The notes beneath the pieces are model-generated. The model ran no database searches. It was given only the letters and a program-made list of their open reading frames with translations, and was not told the origin of the DNA. This document shows positions 1 to 7,975 of a stretch of 64,000 nt of DNA, piece by piece. The stretch lies in contig JAUXVF010000025.1 of assembly GCA_030680355.1 (NCBI GenBank), positions 1 through 64,000 on the forward strand. Reading direction: 5' to 3'. The DNA comes from Caulobacter sp. Its GTDB lineage: Bacteria; Pseudomonadota; Alphaproteobacteria; Caulobacterales; Caulobacteraceae. The position numbers were made by a program, and so were the translations under genes. Every line of letters starts with the position of its first letter. Position 1 is the stretch's first letter.

Positions 1-180
1 GGCGCGCGCGGCCGCTTCTTCGGGGCGGTCGAGCGTGGGCTCGAGCTCGGCCGCGAAGACGTCGCGGAGCTCGTGAGCGTCTCGTTCCTCGAGAACCTCG
101 AGATCGACGACGGCGAGCCTGCGCTGCGCGCGGAGTTCGGCCCGCGGCTCGCCGCGGAGTGGGCGCGCCGCACGGCGTGA
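1..180 (+). CDS. C-terminal fragment of an unidentified protein, cut by the window edge
   Basis: Frame 1 is open from the first base to a TGA at 178-180 and gives 59 residues with no start codon inside the window. The visible part is acidic and probably helical, with ELVSVSFLENL followed by ALRAEFGPRLAAEW. I recall a similar ending in small uncharacterised (DUF-type) immunity-like proteins but cannot confirm a family. Codon choice (heavy use of CTC, TCG and GAG) differs from the Caulobacter-like genes downstream. Together with the odd N-terminus of the next gene, this suggests the first 200 bases may come from another genome. Confidence 0.4.
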   Translation, partial: GARGRFFGAVERGLELGREDVAELVSVSFLENLEIDDGEPALRAEFGPRLAAEWARRTA

Positions 181-212
181 CCCGGGCGCACGCCACGTGG
201 CAATGTGCCTCC

Positions 213-644
213 ATGGAGTTGCAGCTCAACCTCTTCGGGATCTGGGAGGAGGCCCCGCGGCCGCCCGTGCCGCCGCCTCCGCCGCCGCCGCCTCCGCCGC
301 CGCAGTACGAAGCCCGGGAATTCATCGTCTACTTCCCGTTCGATCAGTACGTCCTGACGCCGGAAGCCCAGGCGGTGGTGTCTGAAGCGGCTCAATACGC
401 TTCGGCCGGCGGTGCGACCCGTGTGGTCGTGGTTGGTCACACCGACTCCTCCGGTTCGCCGCGCTACAACGTGCGTCTGTCGGAGCGTCGCGCCAAAGCC
501 GTCGCCGACGCGCTCGTGGGTCAAGGCGTTTCCGCCGGCACCCTGGCCGTCGACTGGAAGGGCGAGGCTGAACTGGCCGTCGCCACCGGCGATGGTGTCA
601 AGGAACCGCTGAACCGCCGTTCGACGATCTCGATCAACTTCTGA
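213..644 (+). CDS. OmpA-family C-terminal (peptidoglycan-binding) domain protein, 5' part missing or replaced
   Basis: The product is 143 residues from the ATG at 213; a GTG at 159 is also in frame. After a short leader and a run of eleven prolines (about residues 26-36) comes a complete OmpA/MotB domain. Its signature is the stretch VVVVGHTDSSG followed by NVRLSERRAKAV, whose Asp and Arg bind diaminopimelate in peptidoglycan. Family members in Caulobacteraceae are outer-membrane proteins of roughly 350 residues with an N-terminal beta-barrel and signal peptide. Both are absent here, and the leader does not look like a signal peptide. The proline run is a low-complexity sequence at which assemblies can join wrongly. 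A perfect terminator follows at 678. Confidence 0.7.
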   Translation: MELQLNLFGIWEEAPRPPVPPPPPPPPPPPQYEAREFIVYFPFDQYVLTPEAQAVVSEAAQYASAGGATRVVVVGHTDSSGSPRYNVRLSERRAKAVADALVGQGVSAGTLAVDWKGEAELAVATGDGVKEPLNRRSTISINF

Positions 645-677
645 TCTTGATCTCGGCGTAAAGCTGAACCAAAGCGA

Positions 678-704
678 GGCCCCGGTGGAAACACCGGGGC
701 CTTT
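678..704 (+). terminator. Rho-independent terminator after the OmpA-family gene
   Basis: A perfect 10-bp stem (678-687 with 692-701) is closed by a GAAA tetraloop and followed by TTT. It lies 34 bases after the OmpA-family stop codon and separates that gene from the atp operon. Confidence 0.85.
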
Positions 705-754
705 GCCGTTGGAAACCGCGTAAATACAACGCCTTGACGGTTGCCCACCGAACC

Positions 755-781
755 TTGACGCACTGCAGCAGCGTCTATAGG
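755..781 (+). promoter_or_regulatory. Candidate promoter of the atp F0 operon
   Basis: TTGACG at 755-760 and TATAGG at 776-781 are 15 bp apart, between the upstream terminator and atpI. A second TTGACG lies at 734-739. This resembles the housekeeping promoters of Caulobacter. It is assigned by eye only. Confidence 0.35.
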
Positions 782-826
782 TTCCGCCGCGATCAAACAG
801 GGCCCGAAGGATATCCCTTCGGACCG

Positions 827-1210
827 ATGTCGGACCCTACCGCTCCCATGCCCAAGGCAGTCGACCCGCGCGAAGAGGCGCTGCGCAGCCTCGACGAACG
901 GGCCAAGGCGCTCAAGGCGAGAACGGATCGCGCGCCGTCCGCGGCGAGCGAAGCCAGTGCGGTCAGCCAGGCCTACCGCATTCTGGCCGAGCTGCTGGGC
1001 GGGTTGCTCGTCGGCCTGGCCGCGGGCGCGATCGTGGACGTGGTTCTGGGCACACGGCCCTGGGGTTTGATTGGCGGAGTCCTTGTGGGCTTTGCCCTGT
1101 CGTTATTCATGGCGCGCCGTACGGCCAATCGGCTTATGGCGCAGGCAAAGGCTGAAGAGGCGGCGCGGACCGCAGCCTCGGAAAGCCCGAAAGACTTAGG
1201 GGAGCGATAG
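827..1210 (+). CDS. atpI: ATP synthase subunit I (AtpI)
   Basis: This 127-residue membrane protein is encoded directly before atpB, the usual place for AtpI, which helps assemble the c-ring of the F0 sector. A charged N-terminal half (about residues 1-55) precedes two hydrophobic segments (about 58-80 and 84-101) with GGLLVGLAAG and GGVLVGFALS, typical of the family. The ATG at 827 is chosen because family members begin close to the charged segment; an upstream in-frame start at 734 would add an atypical leader. A 7-bp hairpin (804-822) ends 4 bases before the start, and no ordinary ribosome-binding site is free there. The stop is 5 bases before atpB. Confidence 0.85.
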   Translation: MSDPTAPMPKAVDPREEALRSLDERAKALKARTDRAPSAASEASAVSQAYRILAELLGGLLVGLAAGAIVDVVLGTRPWGLIGGVLVGFALSLFMARRTANRLMAQAKAEEAARTAASESPKDLGER

Positions 1211-1215
1211 GCCCG

Positions 1216-2001
1216 ATGGCCGATCCGATTCATCAGTTCAAGATCGAGACGGTCCTAGACCTTCCCGACGTCACGCTCCCGCTCATCGGCCATGTCGATC
1301 TGGCGATCACCAACTCGCACATCGCGATGACCATCGCCTTTGCGATCGTCGTGCTGTTCCTCAATGCCGTGACCAGCAAGGCCCAGGTTGTCCCGGGCCG
1401 CCTGCAGGCCGTGGGCGAGCAGCTGTTTGGCCTGATCGACAACCTCACCGACTCGATCATCGGCCACGAGGGCCGGAAGTATTTCCCGTTCGTGTTCTCG
1501 ATCTTCATGCTGATTCTGGGCATGAATCTGCTGGGCATGATGCTGACCTTCACGGTTACGTCGCAGCTGGCGATCACCGCGGCCCTCGCCCTCATCACCT
1601 TTGGCCTGGTTCTGATCATCGGGTTCGTGAAGAACGGCCCGCGCTTCTTCCTGCTGTTCTGGCCGATGGGCGCGCCGCTGGCGATGCGGCCCTTCGTCGG
1701 GTTGATCGAGTTCTTCTCCTTCATGCTGCGGCCCATCACCCTGGCCCTGCGTCTGTTCGGCAACATGATGGGCGGCCACGTCGCCCTGAAGGTGTTCGCC
1801 GGCTTCGTCGTCACCCTGGGCGCCATGGCGGCCGGCGGCGGGCTCGGCCTCCTCGGCCTCCCCGGGGCGGCCCTGTCGCTGAGCATGGTGGTCGGCTTGA
1901 CCGCTCTTGAGTTTCTCGTGGCCTTCCTTCAGGCCTTCGTTTTCGCTGTTCTGACCTGCATCTACCTCAACGATGTGGTCAACTTGGGCGACGCCCACTA
2001 G
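1216..2001 (+). CDS. atpB: F0 ATP synthase subunit a
   Basis: The 261-residue product is an integral membrane protein forming the two proton half-channels against the c-ring. The conserved block with the essential arginine is visible as PITLALRLFGNMMGGH, near residues 174-189, and the last helix ends FLQAFVFAVLTCIYLNDVV. Length and hydrophobic pattern match alphaproteobacterial subunit a. It starts 5 bases after atpI and is followed by atpE after 50 bases, so it is the second gene of the F0 operon. Confidence 0.97.
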   Translation: MADPIHQFKIETVLDLPDVTLPLIGHVDLAITNSHIAMTIAFAIVVLFLNAVTSKAQVVPGRLQAVGEQLFGLIDNLTDSIIGHEGRKYFPFVFSIFMLILGMNLLGMMLTFTVTSQLAITAALALITFGLVLIIGFVKNGPRFFLLFWPMGAPLAMRPFVGLIEFFSFMLRPITLALRLFGNMMGGHVALKVFAGFVVTLGAMAAGGGLGLLGLPGAALSLSMVVGLTALEFLVAFLQAFVFAVLTCIYLNDVVNLGDAH

Positions 2002-2051
2002 GCCGACCCCGACCATTCCTCCAACCTTGACCAAACTAGGATCTGAAAATC

Positions 2052-2276
2052 ATGGAAGTTGAAGCGGCTAAGGCCATCGGCGCGGGCCTCGCGACCCTCG
2101 GCATGATCGGCGCCGGTATTGGCGTCGGCACCATCTTCGGCAGCTTTCTGGAAGGCGCCCTGCGCAATCCGGGCGCGGCCGCCAGCCAGATCGGCAACCT
2201 GTTCGTGGGCGCCGCCCTCGCCGAAGCCCTGGGCATTCTCGCCTTCGTGCTCGGCATTCTGATCTTCTTCGGCTGA
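2052..2276 (+). CDS. atpE: F0 ATP synthase subunit c
   Basis: The 74-residue protein folds as two transmembrane helices joined by the polar loop RNPGAA and forms the proton-driven c-ring. The proton-carrying carboxylate is the Glu in GAALAEALG in the second helix. A GAG codon 4 residues after the start and the family N-terminus [14 protein letters not shown] confirm the start. The c subunit is needed in about ten copies per enzyme. A hairpin with a T-rich tail just downstream (2292-2326) could lower expression of the next genes relative to this one. Confidence 0.97.
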   Translation: MEVEAAKAIGAGLATLGMIGAGIGVGTIFGSFLEGALRNPGAAASQIGNLFVGAALAEALGILAFVLGILIFFG

Positions 2277-2291
2277 TCAGCTAACTCTGCA

Positions 2292-2326
2292 GCAGCGGCG
2301 CCTGGCGCCGCTGCGCTCTCTTTTCC
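2292..2326 (+). terminator. Intra-operon attenuator between atpE and atpF'
   Basis: A perfect 9-bp GC-rich stem (2292-2300 with 2306-2314, loop CCTGG) is followed by GCTCTCTTTT. It has terminator shape but lies inside the atp operon, 12 bases before atpF'. Partial termination or 3'-end protection of the atpE message would suit the high demand for subunit c. The effect is inferred. Confidence 0.6.
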
Positions 2327-2337
2327 ACGGAAACGTA

Positions 2338-2904
2338 ATGGCTGCTGACCTACCTCAAAGCCACGGCGCCGATGCGGCTCACGCCGAGACGACCGGGGTC
2401 GAACACGAATCGAGCGGTCTTCCGCAATTCGAGTTCCAGCACTGGGGCGGCCAGATCGCCTACCTGGCGCTGCTCTTTGTCGTTCTCTATCTGCTCGTGG
2501 CGCGGGTCTTCACGCCGCGCATGCGGAAGGTGATCGACGGCCGGGCGACGAGCATCGCCGAGGCGCTCGAGGCGGCCCGACGGGTTCAGTCCGAAGCCGA
2601 GGGACAGGCCAAGGCCGCCGCGGCGGAACTGGCCGAGGCCCGCGGCCAGTCGCAACGTCTGGCAGCGGAGGCTCGCGCCGCCGCCGCCGGCGAAGCGGCT
2701 GAGCGCTCGGCCCTCGAGGACGCGCGCGTGGCCGAGCATATCGCCAAGGCCGAGACCCGCATCACCATCATGCGGGACAAGGCCATGGGCAACGTCGCCG
2801 GCATCGCCGACGACGTCACGCGATCCATCGTCGAGAAGCTGACGGGCAAGGCCCCGTCCGCCGCCGACGTCAAGGCGGCCCTGGCCGGCCGGGGAGCCAA
2901 CTGA
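2338..2904 (+). CDS. atpF': F0 ATP synthase subunit b'
   Basis: The 188-residue product has a polar N-terminal arm (1-35), one membrane segment (about residues 40-57, with QIAYLALLFVVLYLLVA) and a long alanine/glutamate-rich helix that forms the peripheral stalk with subunit b. Alphaproteobacteria carry two diverged b subunits; this first copy, next to atpE and with the longer N-terminus, is b'. Its TGA overlaps the ATG of atpF (TGATG), so the two stalk subunits are probably translationally coupled and made in equal amounts. Confidence 0.93.
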   Translation: MAADLPQSHGADAAHAETTGVEHESSGLPQFEFQHWGGQIAYLALLFVVLYLLVARVFTPRMRKVIDGRATSIAEALEAARRVQSEAEGQAKAAAAELAEARGQSQRLAAEARAAAAGEAAERSALEDARVAEHIAKAETRITIMRDKAMGNVAGIADDVTRSIVEKLTGKAPSAADVKAALAGRGAN

Positions 2905-3422
2905 TGCCCGTTTTCTTCAACGCGGAATTCTGGAGTCTCGCCAACCCCGAACTGTGGGTCGGTGTCGGTCTGCTCCTGTTTGTCGGCGTCGTCGTCTGGG
3001 TGGCCAAGGCTCCCCAGATGATCGCCGCTCATCTCGACGCCCAGGCGGCCAAGATCCAGACCGACCTCGACGAAGCCGCCCGCCTGCGGGCCGAGGCCGA
3101 GGCCATGCTGGCTGACATCCGGGCCCAGCGGGAAGACGGCGAACGCCAGGCGGGCGAAATGCTCGCCGCCGCCAAGGCCGACGCCATCCGCCTCGCGGCC
3201 GACGCCAAGGTCAAACTGGAAGATCAGATCGCTCGCCGCGCCGCCCTGGCCGAACGCAAGATCGCGTCGGCCGAGGCCCAGGCCGCGACGGACGTGAAGG
3301 CGGCGGCCGCCGATCTCGCCGCCCGGGCCGCCGAACATATCCTGGCCGCGCGACTGGCCTCGGCGACCACCGACCCCCAGGTCGACGGCGCGATCAAGGA
3401 TCTGGCCACGCGCCTGCAGTAG
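2904..3422 (+). CDS. atpF: F0 ATP synthase subunit b
   Basis: The 172-residue product has an N-terminal membrane segment (about residues 14-33, WVGVGLLLFVGVVVWVAKAP) followed by a long charged coiled-coil helix. It is the partner of b' in the peripheral stalk, linking the membrane sector to F1. The start overlaps the b' stop by one base. It is the last gene of this operon and a strong terminator follows. The F1 genes are not in the window, which fits the split F0 and F1 operons of alphaproteobacteria. Confidence 0.95.
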   Translation: MPVFFNAEFWSLANPELWVGVGLLLFVGVVVWVAKAPQMIAAHLDAQAAKIQTDLDEAARLRAEAEAMLADIRAQREDGERQAGEMLAAAKADAIRLAADAKVKLEDQIARRAALAERKIASAEAQAATDVKAAAADLAARAAEHILAARLASATTDPQVDGAIKDLATRLQ

Positions 3423-3449
3423 CCGACCCTTCGGCCGACGAAACAACAG

Positions 3450-3478
3450 GGCTCGCCGGGTGACCGGCGGGCCTTTTT
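3450..3478 (+). terminator. Rho-independent terminator of the atp operon
   Basis: A 10-bp stem with one G-T pair (3450-3459 with 3464-3473) and a 4-base loop is followed by TTTTT. It sits 27 bases after the atpF stop and directly before the convergent gene that ends at 3481. Confidence 0.9.
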
Positions 3479-3480
3479 GT

Positions 3481-3894
3481 CTAGAGGGGCGCGGGCTGGC
3501 GCGGCTTGCGCAGATGACGCCGCATCCGCCGGGCGAACCGCTGCTTGCGGCCCAGCACCACCCGCTCCATGCGCAGAAGCTGCTGCCAGACCATGGGAAT
3601 GATCTCTGGGTCCCGGCGCAACAGGCGGCGGATCGGGAACACCACCTTCGGGTGGGCCCGCTGGAAGCGGATGAACTGGCGTTTGGCCCAGAAGCTGTTG
3701 CGCAGGGTGACCATCAGGCCGATCACGATGACCGGCAGCCCGCCGGGTCCCGGCAGGGGCGCGATCAGCACGCCCGCCGCCACGATCGCCAGTCCCAGGA
3801 TGAACAGCAGCGAACGCATGGCGCGCGCCAGCATTTCGCGGGCGGCGTCATCGGCGGGTGTGAAGGCGCGGGGCATCGTCAGGGCGAGGGACAT
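3481..3894 (-). CDS. PGPGW-type small membrane protein
   Basis: From the ATG at 3894 the product is 137 residues. It has one strongly hydrophobic stretch (about residues 28-62) split by PLPGPGGLPV, the hallmark of the PGPGW putative transmembrane family, and a C-terminal half rich in arginine that would stay in the cytoplasm. Its function is unknown. An upstream in-frame start at 3963 is less likely because it adds a leader unlike the family. The gene is convergent with the atp operon and shares the hairpin region at 3450-3478. Confidence 0.75.
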   Translation of the reverse strand: MSLALTMPRAFTPADDAAREMLARAMRSLLFILGLAIVAAGVLIAPLPGPGGLPVIVIGLMVTLRNSFWAKRQFIRFQRAHPKVVFPIRRLLRRDPEIIPMVWQQLLRMERVVLGRKQRFARRMRRHLRKPRQPAPL

Positions 3895-4035
3895 GGGGGC
3901 ACAAAAAAAACGGGTTTTGCCGCGTCGCCCGCCAAATCGGCCTGCGTCGCTGCACAAGGGCATATGTGCAGTGACAATGACGACGTAAAGGCGCCGGTTC
4001 CGGTTGTGACGAAGACTTAATCCAGCCCTGGCCCG

Positions 4036-5604
4036 CTATTCGGCCGCCAGTGGCGGAATTGTCTCAGGTCGCCAGCGCAAACGGGGCTTGCGGGCCGCCA
4101 GGGTCTCGTCGAGCCGGCGCAGCGGGGCATGGAACGGCGCCCCCTTGAAGCGGTCGACCTCGCCGGCTTTGGCGGCGCCGGCCAGCAGACGCAGAGCGTG
4201 GATGAAGCGGTCCAGCTCCTGTTTGCTCTCGGTCTCGGTCGGCTCGATCAGCATGGCCCCGTGGACGACCAGCGGGAAATACATGGTCATCGGGTGGAAG
4301 CCCTCGTCGATCATCGCCTTGGCGAAGTCGAGGGTGGTGATGCCGGTGCCGTCCAGCCATTCATCGTCGAACAGCGCCTCATGCATGCAGGGGCCATCCG
4401 GGAAGGCGGGGCTCATCACGTCCGACAGGCGGGCCTTGATGTAGTTGGCGTTGAGCACCGCGTCCTCGGCCACCTGACGCAGGCCGTCGGCGCCGTGGCT
4501 GCGCATATAGGCGTAGGCGCGCACGAACATGCCCATCTGGCCGTGGAAGGCGCTCATGCGGCCAAAGGCATGGGCGGCCTCGTCAGCGGCCTCCTCGACC
4601 AGCTTGAAGCCATCGGCATGGTGCACGACCCAGGGGGCCGGGGCGAAGGGCGCCAGGGCCGCGCTGAGCACCACCGGTCCCGCGCCCGGCCCGCCGCCGC
4701 CGTGGGGCGTTGAGAAGGTCTTGTGCAGGTTGATATGCATGGCGTCGACGCCGAGGTCGCCCGGCCGCACCCGGCCGACGATGGCGTTGAAGTTGGCCCC
4801 GTCGCAGTAGAAATAGGCCCCGGCGTCGTGGGTCAGCCGGGCGATCTCGATGATGTCGCGTTCGAACAGGCCGCAGGTGTTGGGGTTGGTGACCATGATG
4901 GCGGCCACGTCCGGCCCCAGCTTGGCGGCGAGGTCGGCCAGGTCGACCCGGCCGTCGTCGGTCTGGGCGATCTCGACCACGCTGTAGCCGACGAAGGCGG
5001 CGGTCGCCGGATTGGTGCCATGGGCGCTGGTCGGGCAGAGCACGGTCTTGCGATGGCCCTGGCCGCCCGCCTCATGCGCCGCCCGGATGGCCAGCAGGCC
5101 GCAGAGCTCGCCATGGGCGCCGGCCTTGGGGGTCATGGCCACGGCCGGCATGCCAGTCAGGGTCTTCAGCCAATGGGCCAGCCGGTCGATCAGTTCCAGC
5201 GCGCCCTGCACGGTCGAGACCGGCTGCAGCGGATGGATGTCGGCGAACCCGGCCAGCCGCGCCATCTTCTCGTTGAGGCGCGGGTTGTGCTTCATCGTGC
5301 AGCTGCCCAGCGGATAGAGGGCCAGGTCGATGGCGTGGTTCTTCTGGCTGAGGCGGACGTAGTGGCGCACGGCCTCCGGCTCGCTGAGGCCCGGCAGGCC
5401 GACCGGCGTCGTGCGCAGCAGGCCGGCCAGATCGTCGGCGGGCCGGTCGGCATCGGGGATATCGACCCCGGTCTTGGCCCAGGCGTTCAGCTCGAAGATC
5501 AGGGCCTCGTCCTGCAGCAGACCGCGACCGCCGGTCAGGGTCGGGTGGATATAGTCGCTGGTCGGAACCGGCGCGGTCGGGCGGCCGACGGTGTTCATGG
5601 TCAT
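4036..5604 (-). CDS. gcvPB: Glycine dehydrogenase (decarboxylating) subunit 2
   Basis: The 522-residue product is the PLP-carrying half of the split P-protein of the glycine cleavage system. It decarboxylates glycine and passes the aminomethyl group to lipoyl-GcvH. The PLP lysine is K295 in NLHKTFSTPHGGGGPG, and the GSCTMKHNPR block near residue 100 is typical. It starts with ATG at 5604, with GGAG seven bases upstream, overlapping the stop of the preceding lipoprotein gene (ATGA). It is the last gene of the gcvT-gcvH-gcvPA-lipoprotein-gcvPB run, presumably under the glycine riboswitch at 9148-9325. Confidence 0.96.
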   Translation of the reverse strand: MTMNTVGRPTAPVPTSDYIHPTLTGGRGLLQDEALIFELNAWAKTGVDIPDADRPADDLAGLLRTTPVGLPGLSEPEAVRHYVRLSQKNHAIDLALYPLGSCTMKHNPRLNEKMARLAGFADIHPLQPVSTVQGALELIDRLAHWLKTLTGMPAVAMTPKAGAHGELCGLLAIRAAHEAGGQGHRKTVLCPTSAHGTNPATAAFVGYSVVEIAQTDDGRVDLADLAAKLGPDVAAIMVTNPNTCGLFERDIIEIARLTHDAGAYFYCDGANFNAIVGRVRPGDLGVDAMHINLHKTFSTPHGGGGPGAGPVVLSAALAPFAPAPWVVHHADGFKLVEEAADEAAHAFGRMSAFHGQMGMFVRAYAYMRSHGADGLRQVAEDAVLNANYIKARLSDVMSPAFPDGPCMHEALFDDEWLDGTGITTLDFAKAMIDEGFHPMTMYFPLVVHGAMLIEPTETESKQELDRFIHALRLLAGAAKAGEVDRFKGAPFHAPLRRLDETLAARKPRLRWRPETIPPLAAE

Positions 5605-6137
5605 TGACGGGCTCCGGCTTGGGCGGTTCCTGCTTCTTGGGCAGCTTTCAAAGCGTCCGCATGTGCGGCCTCAGCTTCCAGCGCCTCTTCTTCCATTTCA
5701 GCTGACATGGCGCTGGCCGGCGTTGGCAAGCCCTGCGCCCTGGCGCACTGCATGACTTCGCGCTCCAGACCGGCTGTCTGAACACCGAGAGTCGTGGATG
5801 AGGGGAGTTCCTTGCTGCCCTCAAAGGCCCCACTCAGTTGCCATGCAATGAGCTCGACGGCCTCGACGACCCGATTGCAAGGGCTTGTCGGATCCCGTTT
5901 CTCAAGGGTCTGACGAGCAATGCCGCAGGCAAGTGCAAGAGCCTTGGACTGGTCCGCGTAGTCGGGATTTCGGGCACCAGCCCCAGCGATTTGAAGCATG
6001 TGCTCGATGGAGTCGAACTTCCCGAAGCAGGGAGCAAGCATCTCCTGGAGCGCCTGTGGCTTCGGCGGGCTAGGTGCTTGATCGGCGCAACTGGCCACGA
6101 CCATGCCCACCATCAGCGTGAATGAGAGACTACGCAT
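5601..6137 (-). CDS. Unknown lipoprotein inserted between gcvPA and gcvPB
   Basis: The 178-residue product begins with a short signal peptide and a lipobox (MVVASC, Cys 17), so it should be a lipid-anchored envelope protein. The mature part is helical and polar, with cysteines in APCF, LACG, SPCN and MQCA, and ends in an Ala/Glu-rich helix. I recognise no family. Its ATG lies inside the last codons of gcvPA (8-base overlap) and its TGA overlaps the gcvPB ATG, so it is coupled into the gcv operon on both sides. Codon use looks less GC-rich than its neighbours, which suggests acquisition. A role in glycine metabolism is not implied by its sequence. Confidence 0.75.
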   Translation of the reverse strand: MRSLSFTLMVGMVVASCADQAPSPPKPQALQEMLAPCFGKFDSIEHMLQIAGAGARNPDYADQSKALALACGIARQTLEKRDPTSPCNRVVEAVELIAWQLSGAFEGSKELPSSTTLGVQTAGLEREVMQCARAQGLPTPASAMSAEMEEEALEAEAAHADALKAAQEAGTAQAGARQ

Positions 6138-7476
6138 ACATCACCTCGGTCAGGGCGGTCTGGAAGGCGGCGATGTCTTCGCCGGTGACGGTTTCAGTGG
6201 CGGCGATCAGCAGGACGTCGTCCAGGCCGGCGCCCGGGTCGAGCCGGCTGTAGGGCACGCCGCCCAGCACGCCCTTGACGGCCAGGGCCTCGATCACCTC
6301 GGCGGCCGGCTTGGTCAGCTTCACCGCGAACTCGTTGAAAAAGCGCGGGGTGAGGGTCTCGACCCCCGGCACGGCCTCCAGGGCGGTCTTCAGCTCGCGG
6401 GCCCGTTGATGGTTGAGGGCCGCCAGCCGGCGCAGGCCGACTTCGCCCAGCAGGCTCATATGGATCGAGAAGGCCAGGGCGCAGAGGCCGCTGTTGGTGC
6501 AGATGTTGCTCGTCGCCTTGTCGCGGCGGATGTGCTGCTCGCGGGTCGACAGGGTCAGGACGAAGCCGCGGCGGCCGTCGGCGTCGACGGTCTCGCCGCA
6601 GAGCCGGCCCGGGGCCTGGCGGACCAGTTTCTCGCGACAGGCGAACAGCCCGACATAGGGGCCGCCGAAGTTCAGGGCGTTGCCGATCGACTGGCCCTCG
6701 GCCACGGCGATGTCGGCGCCCATCTCGCCGGGCGACTTGAGCAGGCCGTAGGACACCGCCTCTGTGGTGACCACGATCAGCAGGGCTCCGGCGGCGTGGG
6801 CGGCCTCGGCGATCTTCGTGACGTCGGTCGCCGTGCCGAAGACGTTGGGGGTCTGGACCACGACGCAGGCGGTGTCGGCGTCGATGGCCGCGATCACCGC
6901 CGCCTCGGCGTCGACAGCGGCCGGCAGGCGGACGGTGTCCATGCCGTCGGCCCGGGCAAGCGTCTCGGTGGTGCGGACGTAGTGGGGATGCAGGCCGCCC
7001 GACAGCACGGCCTTGTCCCGCTTCGTGACCCGCTGGGCCATCATCACCGCCTCGGCGCAGGCGGTGGAGCCGTCATAGAGGGAGGCGTTGGCCACCTCCA
7101 TGCCCATCAGGGCCGCGACCTGGGTCTGGAACTCGAACAGCACCTGCAGCGTGCCCTGGGCGATCTCGGGCTGGTAGGGCGTGTAGCTGGTCAGGAACTC
7201 CGAGCGCTGGATCAGGTGATCGACGCTGGCCGGGACGTGGTGGCGATAGGCGCCCGCGCCGCAGAAGAAGGGGACCGATCCCGCCGCGACATTGCGCCCG
7301 GCCAGGGCGTTGAGCTCCCGCTCGACCTCCAGCTCTCCGGCGACATGCGGCAGATCGACGAAGCCTTCGCGGCGGGCGGCGGCGGGGACATCGACGAACA
7401 GGGCGTCGATGGAGTCCACGCCGATGTCGCCCAGCATCTGGACGCGGTCGTCGGGGGTCAGGGGGAGGTAGCGCAT
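6130..7476 (-). CDS. gcvPA: Glycine dehydrogenase (decarboxylating) subunit 1
   Basis: The 448-residue product is the other half of the two-subunit P-protein and pairs with GcvPB. It has the aminotransferase fold but no PLP lysine. Family features are the N-terminal [15 protein letters not shown], the [12 protein letters not shown] motif near residue 98, and [15 protein letters not shown]. Full length for the family (about 445-450). It lies between gcvH and the lipoprotein gene; a palindromic repeat fills the gap to gcvH. Confidence 0.96.
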   Translation of the reverse strand: MRYLPLTPDDRVQMLGDIGVDSIDALFVDVPAAARREGFVDLPHVAGELEVERELNALAGRNVAAGSVPFFCGAGAYRHHVPASVDHLIQRSEFLTSYTPYQPEIAQGTLQVLFEFQTQVAALMGMEVANASLYDGSTACAEAVMMAQRVTKRDKAVLSGGLHPHYVRTTETLARADGMDTVRLPAAVDAEAAVIAAIDADTACVVVQTPNVFGTATDVTKIAEAAHAAGALLIVVTTEAVSYGLLKSPGEMGADIAVAEGQSIGNALNFGGPYVGLFACREKLVRQAPGRLCGETVDADGRRGFVLTLSTREQHIRRDKATSNICTNSGLCALAFSIHMSLLGEVGLRRLAALNHQRARELKTALEAVPGVETLTPRFFNEFAVKLTKPAAEVIEALAVKGVLGGVPYSRLDPGAGLDDVLLIAATETVTGEDIAAFQTALTEVMYA

Positions 7477-7489
7477 GAGCGAAATATCC

Positions 7490-7586
7490 TGTCATCCCGG
7501 CCGAAGCGTTGCGGAGAGCCGGGACCCAGATTCGGCCTGGACCTGATCTGGGTCCCGGATCGGCCTGTCGGCCGTCCGGGATGACA
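7490..7586. repeat. Intergenic palindromic repeat between gcvH and gcvPA
   Basis: The outer arms GTCATCCCGG (7491-7500) and CCGGGATGAC (7576-7585) are exact inverted copies, and inner arms at 7519-7531 and 7546-7558 are also exact inverse complements. The whole 97-bp unit folds into a long cruciform or RNA hairpin inside the gcv operon. Units of this type are common intergenic repeats in alphaproteobacteria. It may modulate mRNA stability between the two genes. Confidence 0.85.
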
Positions 7587-7594
7587 ATTGAGGG

Positions 7595-7960
7595 TTAGAG
7601 AGTCTGCAGAAACGTCTCGTAGGCCGCGCGGTCCATCAGAGCCTCGACCTGCGAGGGGTCGCTGACCTTGATCTTCGCGAACCAGCCGCCGGCCTCGGGC
7701 GCGGCGTTGACCGTGTCGGGCGCTTCGCCCAGCGCGGCGTTGGCTTCCACCACCTCGCCCGACACCGGGGCGTAGACGTCGGAGGCGGCCTTGACGCTCT
7801 CGACCACGGCCATGTCGTCGCCCTGTTTGAGGGTCTTGCCGATGTCGGGAACCTCGACGAACACCACGTCGCCCAGCTGCTCGGCGGCGTAGGCGGTGAT
7901 GCCGACGGTGGCGATGTCGCCGTCGAGGGCGACCCACTCATGATCCTTGGTGAAACGCAT
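7595..7960 (-). CDS. gcvH: Glycine cleavage system H protein
   Basis: The 121-residue product is the lipoyl carrier shuttling the aminomethyl intermediate between the P, T and L proteins. K57 in [17 protein letters not shown] is the lipoylated lysine. The family N-terminus (TKDHEWV) supports the ATG at 7960. The stop of gcvT's upstream neighbour is close: gcvT ends at 7976, 15 bases before this start, so gcvT and gcvH are co-transcribed. Confidence 0.97.
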   Translation of the reverse strand: MRFTKDHEWVALDGDIATVGITAYAAEQLGDVVFVEVPDIGKTLKQGDDMAVVESVKAASDVYAPVSGEVVEANAALGEAPDTVNAAPEAGGWFAKIKVSDPSQVEALMDRAAYETFLQTL

Positions 7961-7975
7961 GGCTGGAGGCCTCTT

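Noticed and set aside
3460-4020. Long plus-strand frame opposite the PGPGW protein
   Set aside because: Its translation is rich in His, Gln and Arg with no motifs, while the opposite strand carries a recognisable membrane protein.
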